Below, piece by piece: positions 9,020 to 17,095 of a stretch of DNA of 64,000 nt. The DNA is from Candidatus Crickella equi (GTDB taxonomy: Bacteria > Bacillota > Clostridia > Peptostreptococcales > Anaerovoracaceae): positions 1 to 64,000 of the forward strand of contig JAGHUP010000004.1 of the NCBI GenBank assembly GCA_018064755.1, given 5' to 3'. How positions within the stretch are numbered: position 1 is the stretch's first letter; each line of letters begins with the position of its first letter. The position numbers were made by a program, and so were the translations under genes. The notes under the pieces are model-generated. The model searched no databases. It was not told where the DNA came from and worked only from the letters and a program-made list of their open reading frames with translations.

Positions 9020-9970
9020 TTAGTTGTCAAAATACTCAGACATTGGTGTATCTGTCTGACATCTTCTGATCATCTCTGCGAAAATCTCGCCAACGGAGAG
9101 AACTGTCATCTTGTCGAGCTTCTTCTCTTCGTTCATTGGAATTGTGTTCAGAAGTACCATTTCCTTAATTGGGCTGTCTGCGATTCTCTCGAATGCAGGG
9201 CCTGACAGTACTGCATGTGTTGCACCAACTCTGATGCTCTTAGCGCCGAGATCCATAACAGCCTTAGCTGCATTGCAGATAGTTCCTGCTGTATCAATCA
9301 TATCGTCAACGATGATGCAGTTCTTGCCTTCAACATCTCCGATGATGTTCATAATCTCGGACTTGTTAGCCTCAGGTCTTCTCTTATCGATGATAGCGAT
9401 TGGACAATTAAATGGCTTTGCCATGCTACGAGCTCTCTTAACTGAGCCGTGGTCTGGAGATACGATAACAAGATCTTCCAGATTCTCCTGCTTGAAGTAG
9501 TCAATAAGAATTGGCATGCCAATCAGGTGATCAACTGGAATATCAAAATATCCCTGCTCCTGATCTGCATGAAGATCCATAGTCATAACTCTGTCGATAC
9601 CTGCTGCAACAATCATGTTAGCTACGAGCTTGGATGTAATTGGATCTCTTGGCTTAGCCTTACGATCCTGTCTAGCATATCCATAATAAGGCATTACTGC
9701 TGTTACGCTGTGTGCAGAAGCTCTCTTGCAAGCGTCTGTCATAATCAGCAGTTCCATCAAATTGTCGTTTACTGGGTCGTTAGTTGACTGAATAATGTAA
9801 ACGTCCTTACCTCTTACGGACTCTCCAAGATTTACGCTGATTTCGCCATCGCTGAACTTAGTAACGTTAACCTTACCGAGTTCAACTCCGAGCTTGTCAG
9901 CAATTTCCTTAGCTAATTCTGGGTTTGAGTTGCAAGCAAATACCTTGATATCTCCCATTTCTCTGGCCAT
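9020..9970 (-). CDS. prs: Ribose-phosphate pyrophosphokinase
   Basis: A 316-residue PRPP synthetase that makes PRPP from ribose-5-phosphate and ATP for purine, pyrimidine, histidine and NAD synthesis. The PRPP-binding motif 'CIIVDDMIDTAGT' is intact, as are the N-terminal 'KFSDGEISV' and the pyrophosphate loop 'YYGYARQDRKAKPRDPIT'. A GGGAGGAA site precedes the ATG. The gene follows murC by about 50 bases with no terminator and lies downstream of purR, which responds to PRPP. Confidence 0.97.
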   Translation of the reverse strand: MAREMGDIKVFACNSNPELAKEIADKLGVELGKVNVTKFSDGEISVNLGESVRGKDVYIIQSTNDPVNDNLMELLIMTDACKRASAHSVTAVMPYYGYARQDRKAKPRDPITSKLVANMIVAAGIDRVMTMDLHADQEQGYFDIPVDHLIGMPILIDYFKQENLEDLVIVSPDHGSVKRARSMAKPFNCPIAIIDKRRPEANKSEIMNIIGDVEGKNCIIVDDMIDTAGTICNAAKAVMDLGAKSIRVGATHAVLSGPAFERIADSPIKEMVLLNTIPMNEEKKLDKMTVLSVGEIFAEMIRRCQTDTPMSEYFDN

Positions 9971-10020
9971 TTTGTGTTCCTCCCGCTTTGTGCTTTTTAT
10001 TAGTAAATATATGTGAAGCC

Positions 10021-11394
10021 CTATTTAATGAGCATTTCACCAACTTTATAGACATCTCCAGCGCCCATTGTCATTGCAATGTCGTCCTTCTCAGCAAACT
10101 TCTTCACGTAATTAACGATGTCTTCAAAGTCCTTTACGTAGTAAATATCTCTCTCAGGATACTTTGCCTTCATCGCTGTGAAGAGTTTGTAAGTTGAAAT
10201 GTTATAAATATCCTGTTCTCTTGCTGCATAGATATCAGTGAGAATCAGCTTGTCTGCATCACCAAACGCATCTACGAATTCCTCAAATAGAGCCTTGGTT
10301 CTTGTGTATGTGTGTGGCTGGAATATTAGCCATAATTTATTGTGCTTAACGTTCTTAGCTGCGGCCAAAGTAGCCTTTATCTCCGTTGGATGGTGAGCAT
10401 AGTCGTCAATTACTTTAACACCATCAGCAGTGATTCCTGTTATATCAAACCTTCTGTTAGTTCCACTGAAAGCCTTAAGTGTCTTAGCTATAACTGCCAT
10501 ATCTACCTTCAGGAAAGCTGCTGTAACGAATGCGGCCATAGCATTCAGCACATTGTGCTCACCAGGTACCGACAGCTCAAGATGAATAACTTTGTTACCC
10601 TTGCGATACACATCGAATGCAGGATATCCATTCTCATCGAATACGATATTCTCTGCGTAGAAATCGTTACCCTCAGAGTAACCGTAAGTGATTTTGTTAT
10701 TGTGATCTTTCAGGATATCCTTGACGAAAGGATTGTCGCCATAAGCAACGATAGTACCGCCAGCAGGAATCTGCTCAACGAATCTTCTGAAAGACTGAAC
10801 AATGTGATCCATATCCTTGAAGTAATCAAGGTGGTCAGAATCGATATTAAGAATAACTCCGATAGTAGGCTTGAGATTCAGGAAGCTGTCCATGTACTCG
10901 CAGGCCTCTGTTACAAAGTATTCGTTCTTGCCTATTTCAACATTGCCGTTAATCTCAGGAAGGTTGCCACCAACCAGAATAGTTGGCTTGTAATCAGCAT
11001 TTCTCAGAATCAGTGATGTCATCGAAGTAACAGTTGTCTTACCATGTGTACCACAGATGGCAACGCTATTATCATATCTGTCCATCAGCATTCCGAGAAC
11101 TTCGGCGCGTGAAAAAAGAGGTAAACCAAGCTCATTTGCTCGTACTACCTCCGGGTTATCATCGGAGACTGCATTAGAATAAACGATAGCGTCTACACCC
11201 TCTACGTTCTCCGGTTCATGTTTATAATATATTTTCATTCCGATGCTCTCCAGATGACTAGTAACATCTGAAGGCTTCATATCTGTGCCGCTGACAATGT
11301 GTCCATTATCCTGAAGGATCTCAGCAACTGCACTGAGTCCGATACCACCAATTCCGAGGCAATGAATTCTCTTGTAGTTTGTGATATCTGTCAT
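10021..11394 (-). CDS. murC: UDP-N-acetylmuramate--L-alanine ligase
   Basis: A 457-residue MurC, adding L-alanine to UDP-MurNAc in peptidoglycan synthesis. Visible: N-terminal Rossmann motif 'HCLGIGGIGLSAVAEIL', ATP-binding 'CGTHGKTTVTSM', the central 'DSDHLDYF' and the C-terminal 'DDYAHHPTEIKATL'. The GAGGAGG site and its own good promoter lie just upstream. Its neighbours are purR and prs rather than other mur genes, an arrangement also found in several clostridial genomes. Confidence 0.97.
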   Translation of the reverse strand: MTDITNYKRIHCLGIGGIGLSAVAEILQDNGHIVSGTDMKPSDVTSHLESIGMKIYYKHEPENVEGVDAIVYSNAVSDDNPEVVRANELGLPLFSRAEVLGMLMDRYDNSVAICGTHGKTTVTSMTSLILRNADYKPTILVGGNLPEINGNVEIGKNEYFVTEACEYMDSFLNLKPTIGVILNIDSDHLDYFKDMDHIVQSFRRFVEQIPAGGTIVAYGDNPFVKDILKDHNNKITYGYSEGNDFYAENIVFDENGYPAFDVYRKGNKVIHLELSVPGEHNVLNAMAAFVTAAFLKVDMAVIAKTLKAFSGTNRRFDITGITADGVKVIDDYAHHPTEIKATLAAAKNVKHNKLWLIFQPHTYTRTKALFEEFVDAFGDADKLILTDIYAAREQDIYNISTYKLFTAMKAKYPERDIYYVKDFEDIVNYVKKFAEKDDIAMTMGAGDVYKVGEMLIK

Positions 11395-11422
11395 AATATC
11401 CTCCTCAATAAAAACTAACTTT

Positions 11423-11451
11423 ATTATAAGGTATTATGCGCTTCAGTTCAA
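11423..11451 (-). promoter_or_regulatory. Promoter of murC-prs-pth-mfd
   Basis: TTGAAC (11451-11446) and TATAAT (11428-11423), 17-base spacer, starting 5 bases past the purR stop. The core genes behind it are closely spaced and may form one message. Confidence 0.65.
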
Positions 11452-11455
11452 TAAA

Positions 11456-12262
11456 CTACAGCTCTTCATTTGCGCTAAATTTGGTTTTCTTTTCGCCCTC
11501 TTTATTTCCTTCGATATACAGAATAGGAATATAGTTCTCTACTCTCTTCTTCTCAGGCTTGACCGCTACCATAGCAACGCCCATTCCGACTACTTCAACG
11601 TCGAATTCATGAAGAATTTCTTCGATACCCTTGAGGCTTCCGCCACCTCTCATATAGTCATCAATAACGATTGCCTTAGTGCCAGGTTCAACAGCTCTCT
11701 TAGCAATTGACATCTTCTGAATTCTGTCACTTGATCCCGAGAAATAATTGATGCTGACCGTGGATCCCTCTGAATACTTGGCTTCTCTTCTAATAACAAC
11801 CAATGGAACATTCAGCATAAAAGCAACCTGTGCTGCAAGAGGAATCCCCTTAGTCTCAACTGTTACAACATAATTTGCACCCAGTCCATAGAACTTCTGG
11901 ACGAAGATTCTAGCCATTCTCTCTACCAAACTTCCGTTAAACATAATGTCGGAAGTGTAGAGATAACCGCCACCGAGGTCTCTTGACTCATCAGAAAGCG
12001 CCTCTATCATCTCAGCCTGAAGTTCTCTGATTCCTTCCTTGGAGATACCTGGAATGTATCTGATGCCCCCGCCTACTCCGGAGATGCTCTCAATACGTCC
12101 GGTACCTGTTTCCTCAAACATTTCTCCAGCTATAGCAAGATCTTCTGAAAGTGAAGACTTAGCAATATCGAACTTCTCACAGAAGTGTTTGGAATCGAAG
12201 AGCTTACAAGGATTGCTAGTCAACTCATCAACTAGCATTCCAATTCTTTTATTCTTCTTCAT
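11456..12262 (-). CDS. purR: Purine operon repressor PurR
   Basis: A 268-residue PurR of the Bacillus type: N-terminal winged helix ('RIGMLVDELTSNPCKLF...HFCEKFDIAKSSLSEDL') and a C-terminal phosphoribosyltransferase-like domain with the PRPP motif 'AIVIDDYMRGGGSLKG'. In Bacillus it represses purine genes and is released by PRPP. It is preceded by GGGAGGAAC, which begins only a few bases after a large perfect hairpin (12275-12327), so the hairpin could influence its translation. Confidence 0.95.
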   Translation of the reverse strand: MKKNKRIGMLVDELTSNPCKLFDSKHFCEKFDIAKSSLSEDLAIAGEMFEETGTGRIESISGVGGGIRYIPGISKEGIRELQAEMIEALSDESRDLGGGYLYTSDIMFNGSLVERMARIFVQKFYGLGANYVVTVETKGIPLAAQVAFMLNVPLVVIRREAKYSEGSTVSINYFSGSSDRIQKMSIAKRAVEPGTKAIVIDDYMRGGGSLKGIEEILHEFDVEVVGMGVAMVAVKPEKKRVENYIPILYIEGNKEGEKKTKFSANEEL

Positions 12263-12274
12263 AATGTTCCTCCC

Positions 12275-12327
12275 AGCCCGTTCCTAACGGGTACATTTTT
12301 GATAAATGTACCCGTTAGGAACGGGCT
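12275..12327. repeat. 24-bp perfect inverted repeat upstream of purR
   Basis: Arms 12275-12298 and 12304-12327 are perfectly complementary with a five-base loop TTGAT. Each arm contains a smaller inverted repeat CCCGTT-CCT-AACGGG, so a cross-shaped or double-hairpin fold is possible. Neither strand has a U-tract after the stem, which argues against a standard terminator. On the minus strand the stem ends immediately before the purR ribosome binding site. Confidence 0.9.
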
Positions 12328-12338
12328 AAATAGTACAT

Positions 12339-13499
12339 CTAATTGTTACAGATCTCTGTCAGCGCCTTAATAGCAGCATCTACATCTTCTCTAGTATTAA
12401 AGTTACCAAATGAGAATCTGATTGTTCCTGTTGGATAAGAACCAAGAACCTGATGTGCATATGGTGCGCAGTGCATTCCTACTCTTGTCATTATTCCATA
12501 TTCAAGGTCTAAATTGAAAGCCGCTTCAGCCAGATCAACTTCTGTTGTCTGGATTGATACAACTCCTACTCTTCCCTTGATGCCAGGCATTCCATAGAGC
12601 TTAATCTTACCTGCATCAATTAGTGGCTTAAGGCCATCGATGAATTGCTGCGTTAATTCTAACTCGCCACTTAATACGTTATCCAAGCCCTTCTCTTCTA
12701 GCCACTTTAGTCCTGCATTTAATCCCAGGATACCAGGCAAATTCATAGTTCCTGCCTCAAATCTATCCGGCATGAACTCCGGTGTATCTTCTGTATGGCT
12801 AATGCTACCTGTTCCTCCGGTAATCAGTGGATCAAGTTTCTTAACCATATCGTCATCAAGAATAAATCCGCCAATTCCCTGTGGTCCGAGCAGTGACTTA
12901 TGTCCTGTAAAGCAGAGAGCGTCAATATGCATTTCCTGCATATTGATTGGCAAAATTCCTGCTGTCTGTGCGGTGTCAACGAAGAACTTAAGACTATGCT
13001 GGTGCGCAATCTCACCAATCTTATCAATTGGATTGAGAGTTCCAAATACGTTGCTCGCATGAGTACATACGATGGCAACTGTATTAGGCTTAATCAGTCC
13101 CTCGATAGCATCGACATCCATCTCGCCTCTCTCGTTAGCCGGAATTCTATCAAACTCTACGCCTGTTTTGGCGAGCTGAACAAGTGGTCTCATAACAGCA
13201 TTATGCTCAATAGAAGAACAGAGAATATGATCGCCCGGTTTAAGGAAGCCCTTAAGGACGATGTTCAAACTCTCTGTAATGTTTTTAGTGAAAGCGACAT
13301 TTCTGCAGTCCTTGCCATTGAACATCTTGCACAGCATCTCTCTTGTCTCAAGAACAGTGCTTGCAACATCATAAGCTGACTGATAGCCGCCACGGTTGAT
13401 ATTAACGCCAACCGATGTCATGTATTCATATACCGCATCTACCACTTCCTTAGGTTTTGGAAATGAAGTTGCTCCATTGTCTAAATAAATCTTTTCCAT
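12339..13499 (-). CDS. Cysteine desulfurase-family aminotransferase class V protein
   Basis: A 386-residue PLP enzyme of the aminotransferase V fold. The PLP lysine is in 'FTGHKSLLGPQGIGG', and the candidate active-site cysteine is in 'GMHCAPYAHQ'. 'YLDNGATSFPKP' is the typical start. The sequence fits the NifS-like family described from enterococci (EF2568 type) rather than housekeeping IscS or SufS, and no iscU or sufU lies nearby. Likely role: sulfur mobilisation from cysteine or selenocysteine; the acceptor is unknown. The ribosome binding site is weak. Confidence 0.85.
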   Translation of the reverse strand: MEKIYLDNGATSFPKPKEVVDAVYEYMTSVGVNINRGGYQSAYDVASTVLETREMLCKMFNGKDCRNVAFTKNITESLNIVLKGFLKPGDHILCSSIEHNAVMRPLVQLAKTGVEFDRIPANERGEMDVDAIEGLIKPNTVAIVCTHASNVFGTLNPIDKIGEIAHQHSLKFFVDTAQTAGILPINMQEMHIDALCFTGHKSLLGPQGIGGFILDDDMVKKLDPLITGGTGSISHTEDTPEFMPDRFEAGTMNLPGILGLNAGLKWLEEKGLDNVLSGELELTQQFIDGLKPLIDAGKIKLYGMPGIKGRVGVVSIQTTEVDLAEAAFNLDLEYGIMTRVGMHCAPYAHQVLGSYPTGTIRFSFGNFNTREDVDAAIKALTEICNN

Positions 13500-13545
13500 A
13501 TGCCTATTGTACTACTTCAAATAAAACTTTCGCCATAGATTTTTC

Positions 13546-15123
13546 CTATGAATCAGCCCTGCTGGATGATCTGCTGATGGTTACCTTGGAATACTCTGTA
13601 TAGCCCATCAGATGGTAATTAACCATACAAGTATGGCCCCAGTTGGAGTCGAGAACCATCAGGCCGTCCTGTTCAACGCTAACTACCAGCCATGAGTGAG
13701 TTGCACTACGGACAATATCACCCGGCCTTGCATACATACTCATATTCTCATAGTTGTAATCGCATCCAACTTTGACAGCTCTGTAATTAACATTGCTAGT
13801 ATTCTTATCCGCTGCGACGTACCAACCTGCAAAGTTCGCGAATCCGCAGCAGGAGTATCCCTTTATCTGTCCAACACCGTTAGCATCGTAGTGATATGGC
13901 AACAGATTCGGATTAACTTCCTTGCCGCCCTTGTTATTGCCAATCAGTTCTCTCACAACGCTGTTCTTCTTGAGTACATTCTCAACATCACAGGTAGTTC
14001 CATCTGATAATCTGCACTCCTTCTGATCAGAAGTAAAGAATTTTCCGGCAAGCGCATCAATCATCTGCCGAATTCTCTCATTAACCGTCTCATCAGTTAA
14101 TGTCTTGGATGTATAGCTCTTAATTGTAAACTTCTTGTTAAAAGCGATCTTGGTAGTTGCGTTGCTATCGTCCAAAGTCACCTTTGCCTTGAACTTGTAC
14201 TCTCCTGCCGCCAGAATTCCAAATCTTATATTCTCATCTACAGATGCTACATTGAAGGTCTTAGCATTAGGCGACTTGGTTACCTGATCAACCCAATTAC
14301 CATCTGAACCCACAATACCAACCTGAACAGTTTTAATGTTGTAATTGCTGGTTATCGTTCCTGCAATACTAACCGGAGTTCCTTCTGTAATCGTTCCCGA
14401 TGGATAAACCAAACCTGTTACTGTTACAGTTGGCTTGGCCTCCTGTATCTTATCTCCGGACTTATCCTCGTCCTTCTTATCCTCGTCTTTTTTATCTTCA
14501 GACGCCTCGTCCTTCTTGTCCTCGTCAGTTTTATCGGTATCGTCTGTTTGCTCTTCCGCCTTGGCCTTTACCGCCTTGACATACTTGGAGCATACATAAT
14601 ATTTCTTGCTCTTATACTTGATAAGATACCATGTCTTGCTATCGCCCTTGGTCGAGCTGACAGGTGTCGCTTTGAGCAGAACCTTCATTGTGCTGCCTTT
14701 CTTAAGCGTACCCACCTTCTTCATCTTTATGCCGGCACCTTTTCGATAATTGAGACTGCTAGATGTCTTGGCATCCACAGCTGTATATTTAACATTCCCT
14801 ACATAATCAGATCTGATATAACCTGAATGTTTTTCCCCGTTCTTATCAACAACACTAACCTTGTACCATTTATACTTGGCTGCGGTATTGCTCTTCTTCT
14901 TGAATACTACTGACTTGATAGATACCTCTGTATCCTTATCAAGAACCGTCACAATTTCCGAAGATGTTGATGAAGATGTTCTAAGGTTTACATCATTATC
15001 ATTCACCTTGCCGATAGCCGAATTGGCCGTCAGCGCACTTACTCCAACTACAGCAATAGCCATGACAAGAACCATGGCTATCGACATTATTATTAAAATG
15101 TGTTTCTTGCAATTATTGCGCAC
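13546..15123 (-). CDS. Secreted SH3-domain protein with cysteine-protease-like C-terminus
   Basis: A 525-residue exported protein. A GTG start at 15123 follows a GGGGG site; the first about 32 residues form a signal peptide. Two bacterial SH3 domains follow (about 35-165; 'VNLRTSSSTSSEIVTVL' and 'SSLNYRKGAGIKMKKVGTL'), then a Lys/Asp/Glu-rich low-complexity linker (about 190-230), an Ig-like region (about 235-335) and a C-terminal domain with 'YSCCGFANFAG', 'THSWLVV' and 'DSNWGH'. The Cys, His and Asp/Asn order resembles NlpC/P60 or CHAP amidases. SH3 domains suggest cell-wall binding. The wall target and activity are inferred, not shown. Confidence 0.75.
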   Translation of the reverse strand: MRNNCKKHILIIMSIAMVLVMAIAVVGVSALTANSAIGKVNDNDVNLRTSSSTSSEIVTVLDKDTEVSIKSVVFKKKSNTAAKYKWYKVSVVDKNGEKHSGYIRSDYVGNVKYTAVDAKTSSSLNYRKGAGIKMKKVGTLKKGSTMKVLLKATPVSSTKGDSKTWYLIKYKSKKYYVCSKYVKAVKAKAEEQTDDTDKTDEDKKDEASEDKKDEDKKDEDKSGDKIQEAKPTVTVTGLVYPSGTITEGTPVSIAGTITSNYNIKTVQVGIVGSDGNWVDQVTKSPNAKTFNVASVDENIRFGILAAGEYKFKAKVTLDDSNATTKIAFNKKFTIKSYTSKTLTDETVNERIRQMIDALAGKFFTSDQKECRLSDGTTCDVENVLKKNSVVRELIGNNKGGKEVNPNLLPYHYDANGVGQIKGYSCCGFANFAGWYVAADKNTSNVNYRAVKVGCDYNYENMSMYARPGDIVRSATHSWLVVSVEQDGLMVLDSNWGHTCMVNYHLMGYTEYSKVTISRSSSRADS

Positions 15124-15158
15124 AATAAAACCCCCGCGTGATGTAAAGTTCTTTTTAC

Positions 15159-15187
15159 ATTATATATTCCTTTCTTTGATTTTTCAA
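15159..15187 (-). promoter_or_regulatory. Promoter of the SH3-domain protein gene
   Basis: TTGAAA (15187-15182) and TATAAT (15164-15159), 17-base spacer, followed by a small GTAAA/TTTAC hairpin before the GTG start. Confidence 0.7.
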
Positions 15188-15238
15188 GGATAATAACTCG
15201 AAAAAGTCTTCGATATCACTCACGATTATTCTGTGTTA

Positions 15239-16099
15239 TCACTCAAAGAAATACTCAATGATTGATTCAACTAATTGAGAATCCAGCCTGTATTTGCCGC
15301 CCGAATATGTAGCAATAAAGTTCACCCCAGGATAATATCCATTTCGCAGATACAGCTTCATTTTCCAGATAGCGTCTGAATAATAGTCAGGTCTCTCCAT
15401 CATTCCGAAATGTTCCCAATATACTTCTTCTCCAGTCCTAGGATTCAGAATACAAAAATCAGGATGAAGACTATTCGCCTCTATATTCAGCAGAGGTTCA
15501 TATCTTACTTTCAATCCATGTGCAAGCAATGCATTATCAATCAAAACCTCATCTTTGGATTCATGATACCTTCCGGAGTTGGCACGAACATTATGTTTCT
15601 TGTCATCATCACTCTTATGTTCGTATGCAGCCTTCTCCCACCTCGATACTTCAGGATGTTTCTGATCCATATATTCCCTCGCAAGGCAATCCACCTCCTC
15701 GTTCCTCTTACTATTCTGATTTGGTCTTACAAGATCTTTTATCCTGACCTTCTTGCATTTTGCATTAGAGGTGCTGACGAGCTCATTAATATCAACAGAT
15801 TCCCCAACACCTAGAGCACTCATTATTTTCACATAGATATCCAACGCCGTTCTCTCACAAGCCAGATTATCCAATTCATCGTTAAGTTTCCTCTTATAAG
15901 CAAGTCTTTGCGCGAGAGGCCGCTCTCTCTTCTTGAGAATAGTTCTCTCTCCATTCTTTACTATGAACCATCTATACCCTCGATCACGTTTGATACACTC
16001 AAGCCTACCTGCAGGAAGATTATGTATTTCCTTCTTAACCTTCTTCGTACGCTCATCAATGTATTCCAGCCTAGCCTTAGCCCTTTCATACAGCAACAT
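15239..16099 (-). CDS. PD-(D/E)XK nuclease-like hypothetical protein
   Basis: A 286-residue protein not assigned to a named family. AAAGGAG precedes the ATG. The N-terminal about 100 residues are basic and predicted to form long helices ('RAKARLEYIDERTKKVKKEIHNL'). The C-terminal half has a nuclease-like core: 'SKDEVLIDNAL', 'LHPDFCI' and 'YWEHFGM', matching the E, D and ExH/ExK positions of PD-(D/E)XK proteins, followed by a terminal strand-helix. No partner methyltransferase or helicase is adjacent. It stands alone between a secreted protein and a hairpin-rich gap. Defence, DNA repair or mobile-element origin are all possible. Confidence 0.6.
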   Translation of the reverse strand: MLLYERAKARLEYIDERTKKVKKEIHNLPAGRLECIKRDRGYRWFIVKNGERTILKKRERPLAQRLAYKRKLNDELDNLACERTALDIYVKIMSALGVGESVDINELVSTSNAKCKKVRIKDLVRPNQNSKRNEEVDCLAREYMDQKHPEVSRWEKAAYEHKSDDDKKHNVRANSGRYHESKDEVLIDNALLAHGLKVRYEPLLNIEANSLHPDFCILNPRTGEEVYWEHFGMMERPDYYSDAIWKMKLYLRNGYYPGVNFIATYSGGKYRLDSQLVESIIEYFFE

Positions 16100-16393
16100 C
16101 GAATCAACTCCTTTCTCTGTAATCCCACTAAGTCATCTTCTTTCCAGCAACCACACTTACTCTTCTTCTTTCCGACAATCTCATTAAGCCATCTCCATTT
16201 GAGGGAATCACATTATAGGCCAAGTCATCTTGTTTTTCTCTCCTTTTTCAAAATTCGGTTCTGAAATGTAGGATATCGTGATCACCGCTCGAAAATGTAC
16301 CGCTCTTTGCGCAAAAAAGGGCCCTCAAGGCCGACACCTCGCGACTCACGACAAACGATTTGTGCCTGCTCAAGCCTAATGTCCCAAAAATAC

Positions 16394-16443
16394 GAAAAAA
16401 GTATCGTTTTGGGCCCTCCATAGCCCAAGATCGATACTTTTTC
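16394..16443 (-). terminator. Terminator of the FGGY kinase-GtrA operon
   Basis: About 20-bp imperfect stem: arms 16394-16414 (AAAAAAGTATCGTTTTGGGC) and 16423-16443, eight-base loop, ending on the minus strand in ACTTTTTTCGTATTTTT. The outer part CCCAAAA (16383-16389) can pair alternatively with TTTTGGG (16407-16413), giving a competing hairpin. Confidence 0.65.
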
Positions 16444-16465
16444 TCATTCTTATTTCTCTAATGCA

Positions 16466-16493
16466 GGAAGGCCTCGAGTTAACTCGGCCTTCC
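16466..16493. repeat. Intergenic hairpin GGAAGGCC / GGCCTTCC
   Basis: Arms GGAAGGCC and GCCTTCC enclose the palindrome CGAGTTAACTCG. Together with the next hairpins it forms a cluster downstream of the GtrA-like gene. Confidence 0.7.
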
Positions 16494-16520
16494 CTCATGC
16501 TATTTTTGCAAACAGCGGTA

Positions 16521-16556
16521 CAATTTCAAGCGGAGCGTACCCTCCGCTCGAAATTG
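16521..16556. repeat. Intergenic hairpin CAATTTC-AGCGGAG
   Basis: CAATTTC (16521-16527) and AGCGGAG (16529-16535) pair with CTCCGCT (16542-16548) and GAAATTG (16550-16556); single-base bulges on each side. No U-tract follows. Confidence 0.7.
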
Positions 16557-16591
16557 TCATCTGAATCGTTATCCGAAATGATATCTTAATT

Positions 16592-17068
16592 CTATTTCTT
16601 TTCCTTCTGTGCTGCCTTCTCAGCTTCCTTGGCAGCGATGGCATTGTTGTCCATATTATTTCTGTAAACAACGAATGTATCGTAGAGATATTCAGTAGTC
16701 AGATTAATTGTCATATTGATGATTGTAACCAGATACTCGTTCCACAGAAGAGTCTCAGCGAGATAGTTGCCGAGGATTGTAGTTGCAGGTGTAAATACTG
16801 CGTAGAATGCTGCTGCATATGCAAGTACTACAGGAATTGGCTTGCCTGACTTGAATGTGTATCTTCTGTTAACTGTATAGCACCAGACAACTGAGGCCGT
16901 AAGAGCCGTTAGATAGCAAGGCCAATACTTAAAGCTTGTGAGTTCATTCATTAATGTAAATGTTGCCAGCTCAACGATTCCTGCGGACATTGATACGATG
17001 GCGAACTTAATCGCTCTGATTATCTCTTTCTTGTCCTTCTTTTCTTTCTTTTCGATGTTCTCACTCAT
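16592..17068 (-). CDS. GtrA-like membrane protein
   Basis: A 158-residue protein with four hydrophobic segments flanked by Lys/Glu-rich ends, typical of the GtrA family. GtrA proteins act with glycosyltransferases and are thought to move undecaprenyl-linked sugars across the membrane. The conserved feature 'TVNRRYTF' between helices two and three is present. It is the last gene of the FGGY kinase operon (27-base gap), with no glycosyltransferase nearby, so its role in that context is unclear; it might help translocate a product or substrate. Confidence 0.8.
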   Translation of the reverse strand: MSENIEKKEKKDKKEIIRAIKFAIVSMSAGIVELATFTLMNELTSFKYWPCYLTALTASVVWCYTVNRRYTFKSGKPIPVVLAYAAAFYAVFTPATTILGNYLAETLLWNEYLVTIINMTINLTTEYLYDTFVVYRNNMDNNAIAAKEAEKAAQKEKK

Positions 17069-17095
17069 AGGACATTCCCTCTCCTTAAGATTGTT

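Larger units (their letters stand above)
16100..16591. other. Hairpin-rich intergenic region
   Basis: No gene. Read on the minus strand it holds, in order, a hairpin at 16521-16556, a hairpin at 16466-16493, a long terminator-type hairpin at 16394-16443, and a GGCC-TTGAG-GGCC stem followed by T's near 16318-16335. The motif TTTCGAGCGG (minus strand) occurs near both ends, around 16548 and 16290. A TATAAT at about 16210-16216 may belong to the promoter of the downstream nuclease-like gene. Confidence 0.7.

Noticed and set aside
9111..9500. Plus-strand open frame inside prs
   Set aside because: Shadow of prs in another frame; composition is that of an antisense reading.
12275..12327. Intrinsic terminator of the cysteine desulfurase gene
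   Set aside because: No U-tract follows the stem on either strand; the next bases are the purR ribosome binding site.
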